DNA of 32,073 bases from Saprospiraceae bacterium (lineage in GTDB: Bacteria > Bacteroidota > Bacteroidia > Chitinophagales > Saprospiraceae), in assembly GCA_020629965.1 (NCBI GenBank), contig JAHDCG010000034.1:16730-48802 (forward strand), read 5' to 3'. The position numbers were made by a program, and so were the translations under genes. The notes below the pieces were generated by a model. The model did not search any database. It had not been told where the DNA came from and was given only the letters and a program-made list of their open reading frames with translations. This document shows, piece by piece, positions 21,386 to 29,804 of this stretch. How positions within the stretch are numbered: the first letter of the stretch is position 1; every line of letters begins with the position of its first letter.

Positions 21386-22799
21386 GGTTCTGATTTTGAA
21401 AAGTCAAATTGTACAAGACATTAAAATCATCGTTTAATTCTTCGGTAACGGTGTCTAAATAATTTTCACCGATAAGTCCCGTTTCCGAGTCTATAACTGA
21501 TTTACAGTAAGTTTCGGCGTGTACATTAAGTGCATAAACCTGTATCTCATCGGAGTCAAGATAAATGCGTTCTTCTTTTTGAGCATCGAGATTTCCGGTT
21601 TTAAAATGCGCATCGATGCGTGTTTTTGCTTCCGGATTAACTTTAATTGTCCGCGCAATCATCAGCAAATTATTCAGAATACTCAACACATAAGGACTGT
21701 GTGTAGTGAGCAAAATTTGGCTGTCGGTTTTATTTACGACGAGTGCCGTCAACTCAATTAAATTCTTCTGTGCCCGTGCGTACAGGTGCGCTTCCGGCTC
21801 TTCGATAATACGAAACGCTTTTTGATTTTCGAGCAAAAGATAGAATAAATCCTGCACGATTCTTACACTTTCCTGCTGCCCTGAAGAAGCGAGATTTAAA
21901 GGTACGGATTGCTCTTTTTTCCCGAAAGTTATCTTTTCATTTCCGTCTTCGTTGTTGTATTTTCCTTGTAAAATGTATTCTGCGTGATTGCGGAAAAATT
22001 TAATGACTTTTTCGTTTAAAGCATCCTTATCCTGTCCGCTCGAAGAGTAATGAACAACTGTATTGAAGTTTATTTCTCTTGCGAAGTAATCCTGCAAAAA
22101 TTGCGTATGACGGATAAAATTTTTCATAATCAAAGCGTCGGCGGAGTTTGCTTTGTTTGCGTTTGCGAATAATTTTTCCGAGAAAAAACCTTTGAATTGT
22201 TCGGAGTAGGAAACGGTGATATTTCTGCCGGCGGGAAGGAAAAGACTGTCATATTCATCTTGAAAAAGGTTGTTTAAACTCTCTCGTGCATCATTCATCA
22301 CATGTGAACGCATTTTTTCCAGTATTGCGCGAGGTTGACCTTTTGTTCCTTGTAAGAGGTTTTCTAATTCACCTGTATGCTTTAATACAAATTTGTTTAA
22401 ATTATCGAGAAATCCGGTGTTGAATTTACACGTAATTTTATTTTCTGAATTTTTACGATTAGTAATTACAATAAAATCGGTTTCTTCAACGACTTCGTTA
22501 TGAAAAGACAGATAAAACTTTAATTCAAATTTTTGTTCCGAAAGGTCAGAGAAACCGAAATAGCTGTGAAACTTAGCAATAATTCTCTCGGAAAAATATT
22601 CTTCTGCGTTCGTCTTGTCGATATCTAATTTCAAATAGATTAAATCAAAATAATCCTCTTTCAATGTCCGAAAAAAATAAATCAACTTCGCCAAAATACT
22701 TTTCCCGCTCGCTTGCTCACCAATAAACACAGTTACGCTTTTTATTTCTATTTCGGCATAAGGTATCTGCCGAAAGTTTTTGACGATAAGTTTTTGCAT
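21378..22799 (-). CDS. AAA/ABC-type ATPase (OLD/RecF-like) of a putative defence cassette
   Basis: 473 residues. Walker A is GEQASGKS (27-34), the ABC signature-like segment LASSGQQES starts at 303, Walker B is FRIIEEPEAHL (329-339), and the switch His is in LLTTHSPYVL (362-371). The central ~250 residues are helical and variable, with FLPAGRNI as a conserved spot. This is the layout of SMC-like ATPases that partner nucleases in defence systems (Septu, PARIS and OLD types), but it lacks a C-terminal TOPRIM. The gene is distinctly A/T-rich against its surroundings, suggesting transfer. It is translationally coupled to the PD-(D/E)XK gene. Confidence 0.82.
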   Translation of the reverse strand: MQKLIVKNFRQIPYAEIEIKSVTVFIGEQASGKSILAKLIYFFRTLKEDYFDLIYLKLDIDKTNAEEYFSERIIAKFHSYFGFSDLSEQKFELKFYLSFHNEVVEETDFIVITNRKNSENKITCKFNTGFLDNLNKFVLKHTGELENLLQGTKGQPRAILEKMRSHVMNDARESLNNLFQDEYDSLFLPAGRNITVSYSEQFKGFFSEKLFANANKANSADALIMKNFIRHTQFLQDYFAREINFNTVVHYSSSGQDKDALNEKVIKFFRNHAEYILQGKYNNEDGNEKITFGKKEQSVPLNLASSGQQESVRIVQDLFYLLLENQKAFRIIEEPEAHLYARAQKNLIELTALVVNKTDSQILLTTHSPYVLSILNNLLMIARTIKVNPEAKTRIDAHFKTGNLDAQKEERIYLDSDEIQVYALNVHAETYCKSVIDSETGLIGENYLDTVTEELNDDFNVLYNLTFQNQNHA

Positions 22800-22813
22800 A
22801 ATTCAATTTTTGA

Positions 22814-22821
22814 CAAAGATA
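22814..22821 (-). promoter_or_regulatory. Candidate -7 box for the ATPase cassette
   Basis: TATCTTTG on the minus strand matches TAnnTTTG and lies 14 bp before the ATPase ATG, so the leader would be very short. Confidence 0.4.
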
Positions 22822-22972
22822 GAATTTACCGGTCGAGAAAAAAGACCGGATAAAATGTTTTTAAAATTTGCGGCTTATCATTTCGACTCTTCCCGAAAGC
22901 CCCCCCTTCGCCTTTCCCGAAAATAAAACTATTTTTACAAAAAAATAAAAACAAATTACCGGCTCTTACTCC

Positions 22973-23542
22973 ATGACCTCCGATGCTTTACTGCAAAAAA
23001 TCCTTAATCATCCGCAAGCCCCGCAGCTTTTGAAACGCGTTAAAGTCGCGCTCGAAAAAGAAAAAAGGGCGCGTATCGAATTCAGAAATCGGTTGCAGGA
23101 CGATGAAAAAGCGGAATTTATCAACGGGAAAATTATCAGGCACACGCCGACGAGACGCGGGCATTCAGCAGCCGGTTCCCATTTATCGCAACTGTTGCAC
23201 ACTTTTGTTTCTTTGTACGATTTGGGTGAACTTGCGAGAGAAAAAGCACTCGTTGCTTGTACACGCAACGATTATTTGCCCGACATCTGCTTTTGGAAAA
23301 ATGAAAAAACCGTCGATTTTGGCAAAGACACGATGATCCACCCTGCGCCCGACTTTATCACAGAAATTCTTTCCAAGGGAACAGAAAAAAAAGACCGAGG
23401 TGTAAAATTCGAGGACTATGCCAAACACGGTGTCGAAGAATATTGGCTGATTGATTACCGAAAAGAGAAAATTGAACGCTATTTAGCGGAAGACGAGGTC
23501 TATGTTTTGGATAAAATCTACGGCAAAAAAAGACATGATTGA
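22973..23542 (+). CDS. Uma2 family (DUF820) endonuclease, C-terminus lost by frameshift
   Basis: 189 residues of the Uma2 restriction-endonuclease-like fold. Conserved parts are AEFINGKIIRHTP, DYLPDICFW (Asp104), PDFITEILSKGTEKKDRGVK (Glu131) and FEDYAKHGVEEYWLIDY. Uma2 proteins are abundant in cyanobacteria and some Bacteroidota; their targets are mostly unknown. The frame ends early, just after an A7 run, with RHD and a stop. The expected last strand (ESKVITGFTIPVAAVFD) is present in the +1 frame directly behind. The active-site residues are upstream of the break. The gene starts 173 bp from the divergent ATPase. Confidence 0.75.
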   Translation: MTSDALLQKILNHPQAPQLLKRVKVALEKEKRARIEFRNRLQDDEKAEFINGKIIRHTPTRRGHSAAGSHLSQLLHTFVSLYDLGELAREKALVACTRNDYLPDICFWKNEKTVDFGKDTMIHPAPDFITEILSKGTEKKDRGVKFEDYAKHGVEEYWLIDYRKEKIERYLAEDEVYVLDKIYGKKRHD

Positions 23543-23648
23543 AAGCAAGGTTATCACCGGATTCACCATCCCCGTCGCCGCCGTTTTCGACGTAGAAATA
23601 TTCCTCAAAACCAACGAACAACAATACGCTAAAAAGCGTATCGAATAA
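23535..23648 (+). pseudogene. Out-of-frame C-terminal end of the Uma2 gene
   Basis: The 37 codons beginning MIESKVITGFTIPVAAVFDV are the normal Uma2 C-terminal strand and tail, but in the +1 frame relative to the upstream gene. Removing one A from the A7 run just before (GGC-A7-G) joins the two into one frame of about 224 codons. The cause may be a real mutation, slippage at the A7 tract or a sequencing error. Alternatively it could be translated separately from the overlapping ATGATTGA. Confidence 0.65.
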
Positions 23649-23684
23649 AATAATCGTCGCTTTCCTAAAATCACCAAAAAATTT

Positions 23685-24752
23685 ATGCAAAAAGCACTCG
23701 CACCTTTCACTTGCAAATACACTGCACAACTGCCCGAACTGCTGCGCAATCTCGATTGCAGCTTGGCAATTTCTACTTATCAAGCCGGGAAATTGGTCTT
23801 CCTTTCCGCCAAAGACGAGCACTCTTTGGTGCAACTGCCGCGCCATTTTGAAAAAGTCATGGGCATCGCCGAGAGTGCCGACCGCCACAAACTCGCCCTC
23901 GCCTGCAAGGACGAAATCACGGTTTTTGCCGACTCCCCCGCCCTCGCGGCGCACTACCCGAAGGCACCCGGCAAATACGATGCGCTGTACCTGCCGCGCC
24001 TGACTTACCACACGGGCGCGCTCGATGTGCACGATTTGAGCTTCGGTGAGAACGATAAATTATACGCCGTCAACACTCTGTTTTCTTGTGTGATGACGGT
24101 CGATAATAACTATAACTTTACGCCGTTTTGGCAGCCGGAATTCATCGACAAAATCGCAAGCGAAGACCGCTGCCACCTCAACGGTATGGCAATGGAAAAC
24201 GGCAAACCGAAATACGTCACTGCCTTCAACCGAGGCAACAGTCACCAAAGTTGGCGCGAAAACGTAACTGAAACGGGCGTGATTATTGACGTCGAAACCG
24301 ACGAAATTATCGCCGAAAATTTAGCCATGCCGCACAGTCCGCGTATCTTTAACGGCGATTTGTACGTGCTGCTTTCGGCTACGGGCGAATTGGTGCGCAT
24401 CGACAGAAAAACGGGTGAGAAAACAACGATAAAAAAACTCGACGGCTTTGTGCGCGGCATGTCGCTGCACGGCGAGTATCTTTTTATCGGCTTGTCAAAG
24501 CTGCGCAAAAACTCTTCGACTTTCGCTAAACTGAATCTGAAAGCCAATCGCGCGGCGGTCGTCGCACTGCATCTGCCGACGGGCAGCATTGCCGGCGAAA
24601 TAACTTGGCTGACGAGTCTCGACGAGATTTACGACATACACGTATTAGCGGGAAAAACGCGCCCGAACATTCTCAACACACTGACCGACGCTCACAAGGC
24701 GGCGGTGATGATACCGAAAAGTACATTCTGGGCAGCGCAAAAACCAAAATAA
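23685..24752 (+). CDS. TIGR03032 / DUF4915 family protein
   Basis: 355 residues, beta-propeller-like in composition. It matches the TIGR03032 family through the opening LRNLDCSLAISTYQAGKLVF, GIAESADRHKLALA, YHTGALDVHDLSFG, RCHLNGMAMENGKPKYVTA, the LAMPHSPRIFNGDLYVLLSA region and the ending YDIHVLAGKTRPNI. The biological function is not established; relatives are often annotated only by this name. There is no signal peptide, so it is probably cytoplasmic. A large nested inverted repeat follows its stop by 12 bp. Confidence 0.82.
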   Translation: MQKALAPFTCKYTAQLPELLRNLDCSLAISTYQAGKLVFLSAKDEHSLVQLPRHFEKVMGIAESADRHKLALACKDEITVFADSPALAAHYPKAPGKYDALYLPRLTYHTGALDVHDLSFGENDKLYAVNTLFSCVMTVDNNYNFTPFWQPEFIDKIASEDRCHLNGMAMENGKPKYVTAFNRGNSHQSWRENVTETGVIIDVETDEIIAENLAMPHSPRIFNGDLYVLLSATGELVRIDRKTGEKTTIKKLDGFVRGMSLHGEYLFIGLSKLRKNSSTFAKLNLKANRAAVVALHLPTGSIAGEITWLTSLDEIYDIHVLAGKTRPNILNTLTDAHKAAVMIPKSTFWAAQKPK

Positions 24753-24764
24753 TTCTATCACGCA

Positions 24765-24825
24765 TAAAATTCGTCACTACTCAAAAGGTGACTAAGAGTC
24801 ACCCTGTGAGTAGTGACGAATTTTA
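24765..24825. repeat. 61-bp nested inverted repeat (cruciform)
   Basis: Outer arms TAAAATTCGTCACTACTCA (24765-24783) and its exact complement (24807-24825) enclose an inner perfect hairpin, GGTGACT-AAG-AGTCACC (24787-24803). Three unpaired bases on each side separate the stems. The whole can fold into one rod of 26 base pairs. There is no T-tract beyond the arm's own TTTTA, so a terminator is possible but not typical. It lies between two genes in the same direction. Confidence 0.92.
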
Positions 24826-24869
24826 CAACCAACAATAAATTTAATTTCAAACTACCTTAATTTTTTTAA

Positions 24870-26201
24870 ATGAAAAAAATTTTAACACCAATCAAAGAAC
24901 AGCAATTCCGCGACTTGTGTGCACGTTTGCTGAAATTGACCGCCCGCCGGCGTAAAGGCAGCGGCGCGAAAATTCGTAAATTGATTTTGAAAATCAAGAC
25001 GTTGTTTGCCGATTTATCCGAGCGATACACACGGACACAATTGCTGCGGGTGCCGGGCGCAGCGTTGGTGGCGGCGGCGATGACCTTTACGCCTGCGGCG
25101 CAGGCGCAGGAGGTCATGTTTGCTCCGCCGGTCGAAGATGCCTTCGGTATCACGGTTTCGGACGGCGATTACCTGATTTTGGCTGCCGCTGATTTAGATG
25201 ACGACGGCGACTTTGACCTGTTAGGCAGCAGCTACGGTGGTTTCCGATACTTTGAAAATATCGGAACGAGCAGCGTACCCGAGTTTGCTGCTCCGGTGAA
25301 TGCGCCTTTCGGCATTACGCCTATAGAAGATTATCTGCTGCTTCACAAGTTAGCGGATTTGGACGGCGACGGTGATTTTGATGTTTTTGCCGGCGGATAT
25401 GACGGAAATCTTATCTACTACGAGAACGTCGGTACCGCCTCCGCACCTCAGTTTGCTGCTCCCGATATTGCGGCATTCGGTGTGTCGGCGGCTTCGGATT
25501 ACTATCTCTACCCTGCCTTTGCGGACATAGACGGTGACGGCGACCTCGACCTGTTCACAGGCAATTATTCTTCTATCGGTTTTTACGAAAATACCGGTGA
25601 TGCGCAAAATCCGGTGTTCGGATCCGAGCAGACTAATCCTTTCGGTTTGTCCGCAGATGACGAAGAATATATTTTCATTAGTTTCGCAGATATTGACGGA
25701 GACGGCGACCAAGACATTTTCGCAACAACTTACTACGAAAATCTTGTTTATTACGAGAATATCGGAACCGCGCAGGCTCCTCAATTTGCGGAGCGTATCG
25801 ACGCGCCTTTCGGCATCATGCCTACCAATGACGACAGTTTTGTCTTTCCGACTTTTGCCGATTTTGACGACGACGGCGATATGGATATGCTGACTTCGGA
25901 ATACTACGATTATTTCACGTTTTACTATTACGAGAATATCACGGAGCCTTCTTCCGTCAGTAACCTACCCGAAGATTTCAAGTTCGCCGCCAATCCAAAT
26001 CCGACGACGGATTTGCTGATTGTTTCGAGTAACTACGACTTGGCCCGTTTGGAAATTATCAACACGCTCGGGCAAACGGTACTGCAACAGGACGGCGCAA
26101 ATACGCGGCTTTCTTTAGCCGATTTGAGCAGCGGACTGTATCGCCTGCGGGCGGTGCTGCCGGACGGTAGTTTTACGGTGCAAAGCATTATGAAGCAATA
26201 A
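24870..26201 (+). CDS. FG-GAP/VCBS repeat protein with T9SS sorting domain
   Basis: 443-residue extracellular protein. Five repeats from about residue 95 to 355 each contain a calcium-binding loop (DLDDDGDFD, DLDGDGDFD, DIDGDGDLD, DIDGDGDQD, DFDDDGDMD) followed by YFENIG-like strands, the signature of FG-GAP/VCBS propeller blades. The C-terminal ~80 residues (FAANPNPTTDLLIV ... ARLEIINTLGQTVLQQ ... SSGLYRLRAVLPDGSF) form a type A sorting domain for type IX secretion. Unusually, the hydrophobic signal core (~61-79) is preceded by about 60 basic residues. The ligand is unknown; adhesion or polymer binding is plausible. A terminator follows. Confidence 0.88.
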   Translation: MKKILTPIKEQQFRDLCARLLKLTARRRKGSGAKIRKLILKIKTLFADLSERYTRTQLLRVPGAALVAAAMTFTPAAQAQEVMFAPPVEDAFGITVSDGDYLILAAADLDDDGDFDLLGSSYGGFRYFENIGTSSVPEFAAPVNAPFGITPIEDYLLLHKLADLDGDGDFDVFAGGYDGNLIYYENVGTASAPQFAAPDIAAFGVSAASDYYLYPAFADIDGDGDLDLFTGNYSSIGFYENTGDAQNPVFGSEQTNPFGLSADDEEYIFISFADIDGDGDQDIFATTYYENLVYYENIGTAQAPQFAERIDAPFGIMPTNDDSFVFPTFADFDDDGDMDMLTSEYYDYFTFYYYENITEPSSVSNLPEDFKFAANPNPTTDLLIVSSNYDLARLEIINTLGQTVLQQDGANTRLSLADLSSGLYRLRAVLPDGSFTVQSIMKQ

Positions 26202-26220
26202 AATTTGGCTGCGTAAAATA

Positions 26221-26262
26221 AAAAAGCGGGCTTATTTCTCAGTTGAAATAAGTCCGCTTTTT
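26221..26262. terminator. Bidirectional terminator between convergent genes
   Basis: AAAAAGCGGGCTTATTTC (26221-26238) pairs with GAAATAAGTCCGCTTTTT (26245-26262) around TCAGTT, with one G-T pairing. It has an A-tract and a T-tract on opposite sides. It serves the T9SS cargo gene (+) and the membrane protein gene (-). Confidence 0.9.
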
Positions 26263-26281
26263 TGTTTTGAATGCCCTCTCC

Positions 26282-27577
26282 TCAATAACTCACCCGCACG
26301 ACTTCAAACAAAGTATGCGAATATTTTGCAACGTAAATTTCTAATTCTTTATTCAACAAGTCCATGGAATAATATTGCGCCGGGCCCTGTATCTGCTTAA
26401 TGCCGTAACTGTTGGGCTGTACTTTTAAATAAACCGTTCCTTGTTCTTTGGCGATGTCTTTAATGCGTACTTTGACGAGTATTTTTTTGCGCATTTGCAG
26501 GTCTCTGTTGATTTTGGTAAACGGCTGATAATAAACCGCCAAACTGATGCCGCCGTAAATAATCAGCATCATAAAAAACACCGTGATTAACATCGTTCCG
26601 CCACCGCCGGAAAGCATGGTCACGACGATAAAACCGAAGAACAACAACCCCGCAAACATCAGCAACTGATTGGTCATTTCGCTTTTGGCGGCTCGTAATT
26701 TATCGGCATCGCGCGAGGTGATTTTTTCTTCCGATGCAACGGTTCGGTTCGCATTTCGTCCGCCCGCCGGAGGAGTTGTCGTGCGCGTATTGCTGTTCGC
26801 TTTATTACCGCCCCGATTCATACTTTGCTGCGCGGTTCTCACTAAATCATCCAAGTTGTTGGTTTGCCCGGCCGGTTTAGGAGAGGACGCAGCGGAAGTC
26901 TGTGTCGGACTCGGTGCGGCATAGCTTGCCGTTTGGGTGGTTGTCGCAGTATTTTGTGCGGATTTATTTTTATTCAAATAAGCTGCCGCTTTTTGAAAAA
27001 TCAACTCATTATTTGCCGTAGGCTGTATCGTTTTATGATAATACGCCATAGTGTACAGCAGGGCAAAATTGGATTTATCGACCCTGCCGGCGTTCAAATC
27101 AGACAGCCAATCCGTCTTACCGAATTTGCCCGTATAGATACGCAACAACTCCCCGTATAAGGCAGTTTGCGCCTTTGCGGGCAAATACTCGGGCAGCATA
27201 TTATACATGAATGCCTTTCCGAATACACGACGCGGCAGCTCGTCTTCCCGGTCGGTGCGGTAATGTTTGACCCAAGAAAAAATGCTCAGACAAGTCAGCA
27301 CAACGCCCGCAATCAACAGCAAAATTTTGCCGGCATGTCCGCCGTACATATTATTCGCCCAAATAACTAAGCCGATACCCCCCAAGCCAAAATGAAACTT
27401 GGCAAAACCATGAAAAACATCCGCTCCGGTCAGCGGTACGTCGATGCCTAAATTATCGCTGATTTTGTAAAAACACCCCGTCGGAAAAAGAGGTAAACCG
27501 AGGATAAAAAACTTGGGCTTGATGGATTGCCCGTTGAAACTGTGCCGCCCGGGCATAGGAATGATACCGATTCGCAT
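26282..27577 (-). CDS. Membrane protein of unknown function
   Basis: 431 residues without a recognised family. The first ~50 residues (MRIGIIPMPGRHSFNGQSIK, then FFILGLPLFPTGCFYKI) resemble the start of uncharacterised Bacteroidota proteins. Hydrophobic helices lie at about 57-75, 85-103, 303-323 and 328-349. Between them, residues ~205-280 are a low-complexity Thr/Ala/Ser/Pro/Asn linker, probably disordered. The C-terminal ~80 residues are soluble, beta-rich and end in EVVRVSY. This suggests a membrane-anchored protein with a flexible spacer and two soluble parts. No operon partner is visible. Confidence 0.6.
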   Translation of the reverse strand: MRIGIIPMPGRHSFNGQSIKPKFFILGLPLFPTGCFYKISDNLGIDVPLTGADVFHGFAKFHFGLGGIGLVIWANNMYGGHAGKILLLIAGVVLTCLSIFSWVKHYRTDREDELPRRVFGKAFMYNMLPEYLPAKAQTALYGELLRIYTGKFGKTDWLSDLNAGRVDKSNFALLYTMAYYHKTIQPTANNELIFQKAAAYLNKNKSAQNTATTTQTASYAAPSPTQTSAASSPKPAGQTNNLDDLVRTAQQSMNRGGNKANSNTRTTTPPAGGRNANRTVASEEKITSRDADKLRAAKSEMTNQLLMFAGLLFFGFIVVTMLSGGGGTMLITVFFMMLIIYGGISLAVYYQPFTKINRDLQMRKKILVKVRIKDIAKEQGTVYLKVQPNSYGIKQIQGPAQYYSMDLLNKELEIYVAKYSHTLFEVVRVSY

Positions 27578-27691
27578 GATTTTTTGTTTGAGTGAAGTAG
27601 TTTTTAATTTAAAAATCGCATAAAGCTACGACAAACATCTTTCAAAAAAAAATATTCGGCACAAAGTCAAAGCTCTGAACCGAATATTTGA

Positions 27692-27727
27692 ACGGTGGAC
27701 GGTAAGACGGTTTATGGCGGACGGACT
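27692..27727. repeat. ACGGTGG short-period array
   Basis: Degenerate units ACGGTGG, ACGGTAAG, ACGGTTTA, TGGCGG, ACGGACT. This is the complement of the CCGTCCA array at 27814-27850, so the two form an inverted pair 86 bp apart. Confidence 0.6.
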
Positions 27728-27813
27728 GTCTATGATATATTTAACCCCGGCAAAACTTATTGACTCATAGTCTGCCGTATAATCCTATTTTCACAGCCAA
27801 AGCGCGAAGCAAC

Positions 27814-27850
27814 CCGTCCACCGTCAACCAACCCCCCGTCCACCGTCTCA
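27814..27850. repeat. CCGTCCA heptad array overlapping the proS stop
   Basis: Units CCGTCCA, CCGTCAA, CCAACCC, then CCGTCCA, CCGTCTCA. The last bases are the complement of the proS stop codon TGA (27848-27850). Confidence 0.75.
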
Positions 27851-29329
27851 ATAAGCCTTCGCAAAAACCACCCGCTGCTTACTCGGTTTTCCCGAATAAA
27901 CGCATTTGCCTTCGGTCATATCGCCCTCTAAAGGAATGCAGCGAATCGTCGCTTTGGTCGCTTCTTTGATTTTTTCTTCCGTTTCTTCCGTGCCGTCCCA
28001 GTGCGCGAGGAGGAAGCCGCCTTTTTCTTCCGACACCTTTTTAAAAGTATCGAAATCATCTACCTCGGTCGTGTGTGCCTGACGAAAACGCAGCGCTTTC
28101 AGAAACATATTATCCTGAATTTGGTCGAGCAATTCTTTGATGTACTCCGCCAAACCTTCGAGCGGCACGAGTTCGCTTTCGAGCGTATCGCGGCGGGCAA
28201 CCTGCACCATGCCGTTCTCCAAATCGCGCTTGCCGATGCCCACGCTGACCGGCACGCCGCGCAGGTCGTATTCGTTGAATTTAAAACCGAACGAACGCTT
28301 CTTGTCGTAGTCCGCTTTTACACGAATATCCATGCCTTGCAGTTCGGTTATCAGATTTTCCGCGATTTCTTTCAATTCACCGTTCACCTTCGGTATCGGC
28401 ACGATGACCACCTGCTGCGGTGCCAATTTCGGCGGCAGCACCAAGCCCTTATCATCCGAGTGCGTCATAATCAGACCGCCGATTAAGCGCGTCGAGACGC
28501 CCCACGAGGTCGCCCACACGTACTCTTCTTTGTTGGCGTTGGTCTGAAATTTCACGTCGAATGCCTTCGCAAAATTTTGTCCCAAAAAGTGCGACGTACC
28601 TGCCTGCAAAGCCTTTCCGTCCTGCATCAAAGCCTCGATGGTGTAAGTGTCTTCCGCGCCGGCAAAGCGTTCGCTGTCCGATTTTCTGCCTTTCCATACG
28701 GGCATTGCCATGTAGTCCTCGGCAAAGCGGGCGTACACTTCCTGCATCCGTTCCGCCTCCTCGACGGCTTCTTTTTTGGTCTCGTGCGCGGTGTGACCTT
28801 CCTGCCACAAAAACTCGGCGGTGCGCAAAAACAAGCGCGTCCGCATCTCCCAGCGTACCACATTCGCCCATTGATTTATCAGCAAAGGTAAATCGCGGTA
28901 CGAAGAAATCCAGTTGCGGTAAGTATTCCAAATAATCGCTTCGGAGGTCGGGCGCACGATGAGTTCTTCTTCCAATTTAGCTTCCGGGTCAACGATAAGT
29001 TTCGCCTTATCGCTCGGGTCGGTTTTGAGGCGGTAGTGCGTCACGACGGCGCATTCTTTCGCAAAGCCTTCGGCATTTTTCTCTTCGGCCTCAAACAGAC
29101 TTTTGGGCACAAACAGCGGAAAATATGCATTTTGGTGTCCCGTATCTTTAAACATTTTATCTAAAACCGCCTGCATATTTTCCCACAGCGCGAAGCCGTA
29201 GGGCTTAATCACCATGCAGCCGCGCACCGCCGAGTTTTCGGCGAGTTGCGCTTCTTTGACAATATTGTTGTACCATTTCGAGTAGTCTTCCGCCCGGGGC
29301 GTGATGACTTCTGATTGTTTATTCGACAT
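27848..29329 (-). CDS. proS: Prolyl-tRNA synthetase, eukaryotic/archaeal type
   Basis: Class II synthetase of 493 residues that charges tRNA-Pro. It belongs to the short ProRS type without the bacterial editing insertion: [18 protein letters not shown] at the start, motif 2 [40 protein letters not shown] for motif 3, and the special C-terminal domain ending in KAY with CVYSGKPSK before it. In this type the terminal Tyr helps bind zinc. The gene starts 1 bp after the stop of the small partner gene of the Panacea protein (TAATATG), so the three genes probably share a transcript. The stop overlaps a CCGTCCA array. Confidence 0.96.
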   Translation of the reverse strand: MSNKQSEVITPRAEDYSKWYNNIVKEAQLAENSAVRGCMVIKPYGFALWENMQAVLDKMFKDTGHQNAYFPLFVPKSLFEAEEKNAEGFAKECAVVTHYRLKTDPSDKAKLIVDPEAKLEEELIVRPTSEAIIWNTYRNWISSYRDLPLLINQWANVVRWEMRTRLFLRTAEFLWQEGHTAHETKKEAVEEAERMQEVYARFAEDYMAMPVWKGRKSDSERFAGAEDTYTIEALMQDGKALQAGTSHFLGQNFAKAFDVKFQTNANKEEYVWATSWGVSTRLIGGLIMTHSDDKGLVLPPKLAPQQVVIVPIPKVNGELKEIAENLITELQGMDIRVKADYDKKRSFGFKFNEYDLRGVPVSVGIGKRDLENGMVQVARRDTLESELVPLEGLAEYIKELLDQIQDNMFLKALRFRQAHTTEVDDFDTFKKVSEEKGGFLLAHWDGTEETEEKIKEATKATIRCIPLEGDMTEGKCVYSGKPSKQRVVFAKAY

Positions 29330-29330
29330 A

Positions 29331-29804
29331 TTATTTTTTGAATTTTGACTCGGATTTCATTTTTCCGCGTCCAATTTCGGGAGTATGTTTTTTATATTTT
29401 GTTCTACGAGCGGACTGTCTTTCAATCCTTGAATTATCAATGCATAACTTGCTTCGGAAAGTTCCCCCCTTGAATTCTAACTTTTCTTCTTCATACAGCA
29501 TCTTAATTTCATCAATACTGTAATCGAAATAGCTGTTGCAATCTACATAAGTATCCTTAGTCAACCCGTTTTCCTCGTCGGGTGGTATATAAACCAACGT
29601 CGAAGCGGGTAAATTTCTAAATTTGATAAATCGTTCACGCTTTTTAAATTGTGAAGTGCAACAGGTTAAAATCAGCATTTCTTCCGGTGTTCTGACCATG
29701 CAAACGAAGTAATGCGGTACAGAGGTATTCAACTTATCACTTGAAAAAAGGTACACTTTTCTCGGCGAGACATTGTTTAGAAAGAGGTTGGTCGGAAGTT
29801 TCAT
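29331..29804 (-). CDS. Small partner of the Panacea protein, candidate toxin
   Basis: 157 residues. The N-terminal ~100 residues are beta-rich ([20 protein letters not shown], then [20 protein letters not shown] and [10 protein letters not shown]), resembling a small SH3-like barrel of the PemK/MazF sort. I cannot confirm the family or point to catalytic residues. The C-terminal ~50 residues are basic ([15 protein letters not shown]), fitting RNA or DNA binding. The ATG overlaps the stop of the Panacea gene by 4 bp. By analogy with known Panacea antitoxins paired with diverse toxins, this is the likely toxin. The gene is A/T-rich compared with proS. Confidence 0.6.
   Translation of the reverse strand: MKLPTNLFLNNVSPRKVYLFSSDKLNTSVPHYFVCMVRTPEEMLILTCCTSQFKKRERFIKFRNLPASTLVYIPPDEENGLTKDTYVDCNSYFDYSIDEIKMLYEEEKLEFKGGTFRSKLCIDNSRIERQSARRTKYKKHTPEIGRGKMKSESKFKK

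Noticed and set aside
1-27850. Tandem arrays as possible CRISPR
   Set aside because: Units are 7, 8 or 20 bp with no spacers and no cas genes are present.
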